Of a stretch of DNA of 64,000 bases, positions 57,677 through 64,000 are shown in pieces (position 1 is the stretch's first letter; each line of letters begins with the position of its first letter). A program made the position numbers and the translations under genes. The notes beneath the pieces were generated by a model. That model had not been told where the DNA came from and did no database searches. It saw only the letters and a list, made by a program, of their open reading frames with translations. Source of the DNA: Methyloligella sp. GL2 (GTDB lineage: Bacteria > Pseudomonadota > Alphaproteobacteria > Rhizobiales > Methyloligellaceae); NCBI RefSeq assembly GCF_013341275.1, contig NZ_CP054476.1, forward strand, positions 2,468,988 to 2,532,987. The letters run 5' to 3'.

Positions 57677-58726
57677 TCAGTTCTTTCTTTCTTCTGGGTT
57701 GGTCGTGAGTCGCGATCCTGGGGCGGATCTTGAGGTGAGGCTTTGGTGGATCTGCCGAAGGCTCCGGACGATCCGGTCCCGCAGCGGCAGGACGCCATAG
57801 CTGATGACGAGAAGGACAAGGGCAAGCGCCACCGGATACGGGCGGATATCGGTGGCCACCACCACCTCGCGCGGGCTGGCCGCGGCCTCGAACACATCGA
57901 TCAGACCGTCGGGCGAGGACATCGGCGCATAAGAGAGACCGGTCTGGGCGGCGATCTCCTTGAGATGCTTTTCCTTGACCTGGCCGAGATGCTCGTTGCC
58001 CTCGGGCATGGCGCCGAAGGGGGCATTGCGCGGGTGATAGCCGGGCCGGTCCTTGGCGTCGGTCGGGGCGACGCCGAAGCGGGATTCCTGCAGCACATCG
58101 CGCGGACCGTAAACGCCGATCTCGCGGCCTTCCTCGTCGAATTTCGGCATCGGCGAGAGAGACTTTCCGCCAACGCCGACAAGCAGGCCCTGCACCTTGC
58201 CCGGCTCGCCTTCGAAAGGCGGCATGCCGGTATGCGGCAAAGGTGGCGCCTCGTGCCCGTCGGTGAAGAACAGCAGGCTCGATTGCAGGCGCTCGGTGAG
58301 TGCGATGGCGGCGTGCACGCCCTTGGTGACGTAGCTATCGCCTTCCCAGGCCATGCGCCAATCGAGATTGGCGATGGAGCTATCGATGGAGGAGAAGTTC
58401 TCGCAAATCTCCATCGGATCGTAGAGCACAAAAACCCGGCGTTCGGTGAAGAGCCCCAAGCCGAAACGCGACTGGCAGGGCAGCCCGGCGACGAAACGCG
58501 GCAGTACTTGCTTGATCTGCTCGAGGCGGCTTGCCGGCGTGCCGTCGACCATGACATCGCGTGTGTTCATACTCTTGGTGATGTCGACAAAAGCCATGAT
58601 GTCATAGACTTGGCGGTTGAGCCGGACCTTGGGCAGGATGAAACCGATGGCGACGCAGACAAGCGCTGCGGCAAGCAGCCAGAAGCGCGGATCGCGAAAT
58701 GCAGGACGGTTGGCAAGGTCGAGCAT
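57677..58726 (-). CDS. mxaL: MxaL von Willebrand factor A-like protein
   Basis: 349 residues from ATG 58726 (a longer frame starts at 58774). N-terminal membrane segment 10-30, a VWA-like fold with DITKSMNTRD metal site and LLFFTDGHEAPPLP, and a C-terminal membrane helix. In Methylobacterium mxaACKLD are needed to make active calcium-containing methanol dehydrogenase. Starts 8 bp after mxaK. Confidence 0.88.
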   Translation of the reverse strand: MLDLANRPAFRDPRFWLLAAALVCVAIGFILPKVRLNRQVYDIMAFVDITKSMNTRDVMVDGTPASRLEQIKQVLPRFVAGLPCQSRFGLGLFTERRVFVLYDPMEICENFSSIDSSIANLDWRMAWEGDSYVTKGVHAAIALTERLQSSLLFFTDGHEAPPLPHTGMPPFEGEPGKVQGLLVGVGGKSLSPMPKFDEEGREIGVYGPRDVLQESRFGVAPTDAKDRPGYHPRNAPFGAMPEGNEHLGQVKEKHLKEIAAQTGLSYAPMSSPDGLIDVFEAAASPREVVVATDIRPYPVALALVLLVISYGVLPLRDRIVRSLRQIHQSLTSRSAPGSRLTTNPEERKN

Positions 58727-58734
58727 GACGGTCC

Positions 58735-59316
58735 TTACGGCGCTCCTTGCGGCGTGCCCGGAAGGTCGGTCCACATCTGAGACGGCGGCTGCTGCTCATC
58801 CTCCTCATCTTCGGGCAGATTGGCTTGCGGCAGGTCGCGTACCAGGCGCATGGAGACATCGAGATTGAACTTCGCGTCCCAGTCCTCCGGTTCGATATGC
58901 AGGGCGCGGCGGTATTCGTCCTTGGCCAGATTGACCAGCGAGATGCCTTTCTCGAAATGGCCGACGCGCACCTGCTCATAGGCAAGGCGCATCCGGGTAT
59001 TGGCCATGTTGTAGAGCAGCGCGGTGCGGTCCTTCGGATCGGCGCGCCAATTGGCCTGGTCGAGGACGGGCTGAGCCTGCTCCATACGATCGCGGGTCAG
59101 CAGGTAATAGCCGCGTGCGGCGAGCAGCTTGGAGCCGGCCTTGTCGAGCTCGACCTCGAGATTCTCGCCGCCGAGCAGCGCGGCGATCTTGGCGTTCTCC
59201 TGTTTTTCCAAGACCAGCTGCCAGCCGGTGAAGACCGTCCCGGCGAGCCCTAAGAACAGCACCAGCCACAAAGCGGGACCGCGGCTGCGGGCGAAGATGC
59301 GGTGGGCAAGGCTCAT
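58735..59316 (-). CDS. mxaK: MxaK protein
   Basis: 193 residues. N-terminal membrane anchor (about 13-32) followed by a TPR-like helical periplasmic region (TALLYNMANTRMRLAYEQ, AKDEYRRALHIEPEDWDAKFN). Position between mxaC and mxaL and overlap with mxaC by 4 bp fit MxaK, needed for calcium insertion into methanol dehydrogenase. Confidence 0.86.
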   Translation of the reverse strand: MSLAHRIFARSRGPALWLVLFLGLAGTVFTGWQLVLEKQENAKIAALLGGENLEVELDKAGSKLLAARGYYLLTRDRMEQAQPVLDQANWRADPKDRTALLYNMANTRMRLAYEQVRVGHFEKGISLVNLAKDEYRRALHIEPEDWDAKFNLDVSMRLVRDLPQANLPEDEEDEQQPPSQMWTDLPGTPQGAP

Positions 59317-60398
59317 GGATGGGCGCTCCCATAATGCGACCCGGCATGCGGCGTGGCGCGGCGGCGGGCGGGACTCTCGCGCCGGCGGGCGCCGTTCTCG
59401 GTGAGCTTTACTTCAGCGAGCTTGGCGAGAAGCAGCAGCGCCAGGCAGATCGCGGCGATGGTGTAGGCGAGCCAGGACAGATCCTTCTGCGGCACGCGCT
59501 CCGAATAACGGATCGGCTGACGCTCCAGCCGGTCGATGGCGGCAGTCGCCTCCTCCACCGCGGCGGGGTTTTCCGCCTCGAACGCCTGATAGGGAATGCC
59601 GAGGCTCTCGAAGAACAGGTTCAGGTGCCGCTCGGGCATGGCATAGGCGGTGTCCTGATCGTTCGGGCCGGGCTCATCGAAGATGCCGCGATGGCCGACG
59701 GTGCGCAGGAAGATCCAATAGAGATTGACCGGCCGCTTGGTGACCGCGGCGCGGAGCTGGTCTTGCACCTGACGGCTGATCACCGCGGCGCCGTCGGAGA
59801 CCAGCACGATGGCGCGGCTGCCGCCGAGATTGCCGGCATTGGCCTCGATATCGGCCTCCTGCATGGAGAGCGCCATGGCCAGGCCCTTGGCGACATTGGT
59901 GTAGGCGAGCCCAGGCAGATCGATGGCGTCGATGGCGGCGAGTGTCGCGTCCTTGTGATCGGAGAGCGGCAGCACATACATCGGCGAGGTGGAGAAGGCG
60001 GCAATGCCGATGCGATCATGCTCGCGCTTCTTGACGAAGTCCTTGAGGAAGATCTTCGCGGCGGTGGACTTGGAGAACTCCTCGCCGGTGGGCACGCTGC
60101 CGGCGAAGGTATTGTCCATGCTGGAGGAGCGATCGAAGAGCAGCACGATCTGCGCCCCCTCCCCCAGCCGCTCGATGCTCTGGCCGAGATGATGCAGCCC
60201 GGCGAGGCCGACGATCAGCGCAGCGATGGCCAGCGCTCCGGTAAGCCGCAAAAGAATAGCGAGCGCGGTGGAGAAGCCGTCGGCATGGACGGCCTGCAGC
60301 GAGGGGAAGCCTTCGGATTTCTGCACCCCGAAGATCAGCGGCAGTGCCGCGAGCGGCAGCAGCAGCAAGAGGCCGGGATGGGTGAAGGCAAGATTCAT
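59313..60398 (-). CDS. mxaC: MxaC von Willebrand factor A protein
   Basis: 361 residues. Membrane helices near both ends, and a VWA domain with the metal-ion-dependent adhesion site VLLFDRSSSMDNTFAG and AIVLVSDGAAV. Belongs to the calcium insertion set MxaACKLD. Lies 3 bp downstream of mxaA and overlaps mxaK. Confidence 0.88.
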   Translation of the reverse strand: MNLAFTHPGLLLLLPLAALPLIFGVQKSEGFPSLQAVHADGFSTALAILLRLTGALAIAALIVGLAGLHHLGQSIERLGEGAQIVLLFDRSSSMDNTFAGSVPTGEEFSKSTAAKIFLKDFVKKREHDRIGIAAFSTSPMYVLPLSDHKDATLAAIDAIDLPGLAYTNVAKGLAMALSMQEADIEANAGNLGGSRAIVLVSDGAAVISRQVQDQLRAAVTKRPVNLYWIFLRTVGHRGIFDEPGPNDQDTAYAMPERHLNLFFESLGIPYQAFEAENPAAVEEATAAIDRLERQPIRYSERVPQKDLSWLAYTIAAICLALLLLAKLAEVKLTENGARRRESPARRRATPHAGSHYGSAHP

Positions 60399-60401
60399 CT
60401 G

Positions 60402-61385
60402 CTATTGCCTCCGCTCCGCGGCGCCGAGCTTGTCGCCAAGTGCGGCGATGGCCTTTAGCGGCATGTGCTGCTTGGCACCGGGCAGATCGTCGTTGAAGAA
60501 GACCTGCCGCGAGCTTTCGAAAAACCGATCGATTTCAGCATCGTATGGCGCGTAGGCGGCGTGGCTCCTGAGGAAGCCCGGCATGTCCTCGGCGAAGAGG
60601 CGGCGACCGGCGGCATTGTCGAATGCACGGTGCAGCGCCAGCAAGCCGCCGCGGTAGCTCTCCGGCCGGTCGGGTTTGCGCAGATAGATCCGGATGGCGC
60701 GAGCGCCCTCGGTGAAGGGCCGTGCGGCGCGCTTATGGAACGGCCAGCGTGCGTAGTGATAGGCGAGCAGCAGCAGGCCAAGCAGCACCACGGTCAGCGA
60801 TGCGCCAAGACCGATCTGCCAGGGGCGCGTATCGTTTAGCCGCGGCGCCCGATCGGGCTTCAGGAAGCCGGCGGGTTCGTCCGGCCGCTCGCTGGCTTCG
60901 ATCTCGCGCAAGGGCGACATCAGGAAGGACCAGGGCGGGATATTCGCAGCGGCAGCGGCTTTCTCGCCGCCTTCGGCAACGAAATCCAGCGTGAAGCCAG
61001 GCAGACGCCGCCGCTTCACCTCCAACGGCACATAGAAGCTTTGATAGTCGAGGGTGAGCCGGTAGCGACGCACCCCGCCACTCTCAGCCTCTTTCAGCTC
61101 GACGCTGTTGAGATCGAGCCAATAGTCGAGCGGGCCGGCGGCAGGCTGGGAAGCCGGCTGCAGCTTATAGGCCGAGTCGATCGCGATATAGATTTCGCGG
61201 CGGATCAGGTCGCCGGGGAAATAGCCGAAGTCGCGCGGCTCGCTGACGCGGACCGACCGCACGGGCGAAACCGTCTCTTCCGGAGCAGCCTGGTCTTGCG
61301 CAACCGCGCCTCCAGGGACGAACCCTGATACGACGCCCACGGCGAGAAGCAGCAAACCGGTAAGCAGCAATAGACGCCGTTTCAT
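60402..61385 (-). CDS. mxaA: MxaA protein
   Basis: 327 residues from ATG 61385, overlapping the mxaS stop (ATGA). Signal peptide, a periplasmic region (RSVRVSEPRDFGYFPGDLIRREI in two parts), one membrane helix at about 220-240, and a cytosolic tail RAFDNAAGRRLFAEDMPGFLRSH-type. Gene order and topology match MxaA, part of calcium insertion. Confidence 0.86.
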   Translation of the reverse strand: MKRRLLLLTGLLLLAVGVVSGFVPGGAVAQDQAAPEETVSPVRSVRVSEPRDFGYFPGDLIRREIYIAIDSAYKLQPASQPAAGPLDYWLDLNSVELKEAESGGVRRYRLTLDYQSFYVPLEVKRRRLPGFTLDFVAEGGEKAAAAANIPPWSFLMSPLREIEASERPDEPAGFLKPDRAPRLNDTRPWQIGLGASLTVVLLGLLLLAYHYARWPFHKRAARPFTEGARAIRIYLRKPDRPESYRGGLLALHRAFDNAAGRRLFAEDMPGFLRSHAAYAPYDAEIDRFFESSRQVFFNDDLPGAKQHMPLKAIAALGDKLGAAERRQ

Positions 61386-62317
61386 GCCGCTTCCCCCATC
61401 AGATATTCGGTGAAGCGGTCCCAATTCACCGGGGTGGTGAGACGGCAAGGCGCGCGGCCATGACGGCGGGCGATGGAGCCCAGCACGCGGTCGCGGGCGT
61501 CCGCCTCGGCGATCAGTTGCTTGCGGAGGCTGGGCCGCATGGCCAGCATGCGATGGCCGCCGGTCTCCAGATCGCGCAAGGTGAGAAGCCCCCAGGCGGG
61601 CAGCTCGCGCGCCTCGGTCTCGTCACGCAGCACGATGGGGACGACGTCATGGCCGGTCAGCGCATCGAAGATCGCCTCGACCGTCTCGTCGGGGAAATAG
61701 AAATCGGAGATCACGAAGACCAGCTTGCGGTGACCGGCGAGATAGCCCGCCGCTTCCAGCAGACCGCCGACGCTATGGCCCTGCGGCTCGGCGTGGCGCA
61801 GCCTCTCGATCATCTCGTTCTCGCCACCGCGGGAACGGGTGGCCGGAAACATCAGCTCCGGCACGATATGGCGGCCGCAACCGATCAGCCCGAAGGAATC
61901 GCCGATGCGGCGGGACGAGGCGGCGAGCGCACCGACGATATCGGCGGCGGCATCGAGCTTCGGCGAGGCACCGCCAAAGGCCATAGAGCCGGAAAGATCC
62001 ACCAGGCAGTACAGGGTGATCGCGCTCTTCTGTTCGAAGCGCTTCACATAGAGATTGCCGTATGGATCGCGCATGCTCACGCGCAAATCGATGCGCCTTG
62101 GATCGGGCGAGCGCAGAAGCTGTACATGATCGCGGAACAGACCGCCGGCCCCTTCGATGGTGCCGCGATGGGCGCCGGTGCGAACCGCGGTGCTGCGCCA
62201 GGCGAGCCGGTAGGGCAGATCGACCGATTGCCGCTCCTTCGTCCGTTTCTTTACGGGGCCGGTCGAACCCGCTGTTGGCTGTTCGCTTGCCATCTGTTGC
62301 CGTGCGCCGTCGGTCAT
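61382..62317 (-). CDS. mxaS: MxaS DUF58-family protein
   Basis: 311 residues from ATG 62317, preceded by GAGGGTGG; ATG 62293 is an alternative. DUF58/VWA-like features: DLRVSMRDPYGNLYVKRFEQK split by the RIDLR start, and CLVDLSGSMAFGG. Commonly encoded with a MoxR-type ATPase, as here. Exact role in methanol dehydrogenase maturation is not resolved. Confidence 0.85.
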   Translation of the reverse strand: MTDGARQQMASEQPTAGSTGPVKKRTKERQSVDLPYRLAWRSTAVRTGAHRGTIEGAGGLFRDHVQLLRSPDPRRIDLRVSMRDPYGNLYVKRFEQKSAITLYCLVDLSGSMAFGGASPKLDAAADIVGALAASSRRIGDSFGLIGCGRHIVPELMFPATRSRGGENEMIERLRHAEPQGHSVGGLLEAAGYLAGHRKLVFVISDFYFPDETVEAIFDALTGHDVVPIVLRDETEARELPAWGLLTLRDLETGGHRMLAMRPSLRKQLIAEADARDRVLGSIARRHGRAPCRLTTPVNWDRFTEYLMGEAA

Positions 62318-62327
62318 CGGACCACCC

Positions 62328-63392
62328 TCAAGGCGCCGGCACCGTCTCGAACACCGCCTTGATGAAGCGGCGAACGATCTCGGTGCGTCGCAGCTCGTAG
62401 ATGGGATCGAAGAAGATGCGGTGCCCCATGGTCTCCGGGAACACCTCGCGGAGGTCCTCCGGCACCACCATGTCGCGGCCGTGCAGCCAGGCATGAACGC
62501 GGGCGGCGCGGAGCAGATAGCTCATGCCGCGCGGGCTCGCCCCGCCGACCACCAGGCGGTCCATATCGATATCTTCCAGGACGATGCCGGCGCCGACCGG
62601 ATCGCGCAAGGCCTGCCAGATATCCAGGGCGTAGCGCTCTAGCGCCTCGGAGGTATGGATCTCAGATTGAATGGCGCGTGCGATACCATCGAGCTTGGTG
62701 TGGTCGAGCACATTCTCCTGCACCGAGTTCACCAGCGCATCGACATCGTGGAAGGTGGTGGAGAAGGCGAGATCGCGGCGCACCTCGCGGTCGTCGGGGA
62801 GCTCGATATTGATCTCCATGAAGAAGCGGTCGCGCGCCGCGGCGGGAAGCTCGAAGGTCTCCTCGCGCTCGATGCGGTTGCGGTCGGCGAAGACCTGGAG
62901 ATAGGGGAAGTGATACTCGCGGTTGAACGCGGTGACCGAGCGTTCGGCCATGATGCGCAACAGCAGCGAATGCACCTGCGGCCGGGCGCGGTTGATCTCG
63001 TTGAAGAAGAACACGGCAAGATCGGAGCCGTAGCGCAGCACCGGGCCGGGATCGACGCGGGGCCGGCCATCCTCGCCGAGATAGGTGTAATAGATCAGGT
63101 CGGCGGGCATCAGATCGATCGTGCCTTCGACCCGCTCGAAATCGCCGCCGAGGGCGCGGGCGGTGGCGCGCAGCAAGGTGGTCTTGCCGACACCGACATC
63201 GCCCTCCAGAAGCACATGGCCGCGGGCGAAGACGGCAATGGTAATCAGCCGGATCACGCGTTCCTGACCGACGATGGCTCCGTTGATGGAGGTCTCGAAG
63301 GTCAGCGCCTTGTTGCGCCAGGTGTCCAGCTCGGCTGCATCGACATGGGCCGTTTTAGCGGTTTTCTTCTCGGCCACTTCCTTGGACGTCAT
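62328..63392 (-). CDS. mxaR: MxaR/MoxR AAA+ ATPase
   Basis: 354 residues from ATG 63392 with GGGGGGAG upstream. Walker A GDVGVGKTTLLRA, Walker B FFFNEINRARPQVHS, sensor region FYFADRNR-like LQVFADRNRIEREE, typical of MoxR proteins. Acts as a putative chaperone for assembly of the mxa enzyme together with MxaS. A hairpin separates it from mxaI, suggesting lower expression. Confidence 0.9.
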   Translation of the reverse strand: MTSKEVAEKKTAKTAHVDAAELDTWRNKALTFETSINGAIVGQERVIRLITIAVFARGHVLLEGDVGVGKTTLLRATARALGGDFERVEGTIDLMPADLIYYTYLGEDGRPRVDPGPVLRYGSDLAVFFFNEINRARPQVHSLLLRIMAERSVTAFNREYHFPYLQVFADRNRIEREETFELPAAARDRFFMEINIELPDDREVRRDLAFSTTFHDVDALVNSVQENVLDHTKLDGIARAIQSEIHTSEALERYALDIWQALRDPVGAGIVLEDIDMDRLVVGGASPRGMSYLLRAARVHAWLHGRDMVVPEDLREVFPETMGHRIFFDPIYELRRTEIVRRFIKAVFETVPAP

Positions 63393-63452
63393 ATCTCCCC
63401 CCTTGACCGCCGCCGCATGCCTCCCCTCCCGTGGTGGCACGCCCGGCTAAAC

Positions 63453-63487
63453 AGAAGAAAAGGGGGTGCAGCCGAAGCCGCACCCCG
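63453..63487 (-). terminator. Hairpin with T-rich tail between mxaI and mxaR
   Basis: Stem GGGGTGC/GCACCCC (63481-63487, 63464-63470 on the plus strand) extended inward by GGC/GCC around TTCG, followed on the minus strand by CTTTTCTTCTG. Likely a partial terminator that lets mxaI and genes upstream be expressed more than mxaR onward. Confidence 0.65.
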
Positions 63488-63546
63488 CCCCCCTCAAACG
63501 GATCGTGATCCGCCTTGGAGGTTAGCTCTGGGAGAAGCAGTCAGAG

Positions 63547-63843
63547 CTAAAGCTTATCGACGTCGTAGACCCACTCGCCGGTCTCCTGGAAATGCTTGGT
63601 GCGCGCGGCGTTGCGTGCCTCCATTTCCTTGATGGAGTTACCCTGCTTGGCGAGTTCTTCCGGGTCGTGCTTGGGATCGTATTTGGACCCCTTCACCTTC
63701 TCCGGGTAACCCGGCTTCGGCTCCCAGCAATTGCCGGGCGCCTTGCAGTTGGTGCCGTCATAGGCAAACGCCCCGGCGGTGGAGATGAGAAGCGCAGCGG
63801 CCGTTGCCAGCACCGCACCCGTAGCTTTCGCAGTCAGTTTCAT
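63547..63843 (-). CDS. mxaI: Methanol dehydrogenase small (beta) subunit
   Basis: 98 residues. After a signal peptide ending GAFAYDG, the mature part has the family hallmark NCKAPGNCWEPKPGYPEK (two disulfide-bonding cysteines) and YDPKHDPEELAKQ. Length agrees with the Methylobacterium protein (96). It binds the MxaF large subunit in the periplasmic heterotetramer. GAGGAA precedes the start. Confidence 0.97.
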   Translation of the reverse strand: MKLTAKATGAVLATAAALLISTAGAFAYDGTNCKAPGNCWEPKPGYPEKVKGSKYDPKHDPEELAKQGNSIKEMEARNAARTKHFQETGEWVYDVDKL

Positions 63844-63934
63844 GGGACAGTTCCTCCGTCGTCACTCTTCCTTCTGTCGGCGGGTTGCATCCGCCTCTTT
63901 GCTCCGCAGCCTGGGAGATCTCAGATCGTCTCCG

Positions 63935-64000
63935 TCAGGACGCGGGAACCTCGCATTTGCCCTCGGCCGTCATAGGCTCCGGATGCTCGATGTCGTATTT
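63935..64000 (-). CDS. mxaG: Cytochrome cL, C-terminal end only
   Basis: Only the last 21 codons and stop lie in the window (KYDIEHPEPMTAEGKCE, then VPAS). The position directly upstream of mxaI and the ending with a single Cys fit MxaG, the cytochrome cL electron acceptor of MxaF. Heme site is outside the window. Confidence 0.7.
   Translation of the reverse strand, partial: KYDIEHPEPMTAEGKCEVPAS

Overview
The window is GC-rich chromosomal DNA from a methylotrophic alphaproteobacterium, most likely of the Hyphomicrobiales. I infer this from an mxa-type methanol dehydrogenase cluster, a second methanol dehydrogenase with lanthanide-type metal ligands, an NAD-dependent formate dehydrogenase operon (fdsGBA-fdhD-fdsD), a DnaG without zinc ligands, and a large alphaproteobacterial RpoD. 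The species cannot be named from the sequence alone.

Layout. 1-5300: truncated TetR regulator divergent from a TonB-dependent receptor with a likely operator between them, a UDP-glucuronate decarboxylase-type epimerase, a family 61 glycosyltransferase, short repeats, and a CAU-anticodon tRNA. 5300-17500: housekeeping and envelope genes (SIMPL protein, a Pcm-erythromycin esterase fusion, panD, L,D-transpeptidase, MltB-like transglycosylase, a TPR/DUF900 hydrolase, a class V aminotransferase) separated by many palindromic repeats, some nested inside others. 17800-20260: an isolated 812-residue DUF4238/SEC-C protein. 20600-34100: core genes rpoD, dnaG, a YqeY-like gene, carA, carB, greA, a class A beta-lactamase and glk.

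34300-43440: C1 oxidation to CO2. A LysR regulator precedes fdsG, fdsB, fdsA, fdhD, fdsD and then modB-modC, which supply molybdate for the formate dehydrogenase cofactor. A GATAGG-N5-CCTATC palindrome sits in the fds leader.

43470-64000: methanol oxidation, almost all on the minus strand. The right part is the downstream portion of an mxa operon: mxaG (last codons only), mxaI, mxaR, mxaS, mxaA, mxaC, mxaK, mxaL, mxaD, then a YVTN beta-propeller protein and an ABC-type substrate-binding protein. The left part is a separate xox-like unit: a NarX/NarL-like two-component pair, a methanol dehydrogenase with Glu/Asn/Asp/Asp metal ligands, an XoxJ-like protein fused to ankyrin repeats, a cytochrome c, and a second copy of the substrate-binding/beta-propeller pair. 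A small secreted EF-hand protein lies between the two clusters. Both clusters carry hairpins after the highly expressed structural genes. Together the window suggests methanol to formaldehyde by two metal-alternative dehydrogenases, then formate to CO2 with NADH production; the formaldehyde-to-formate steps are not here.
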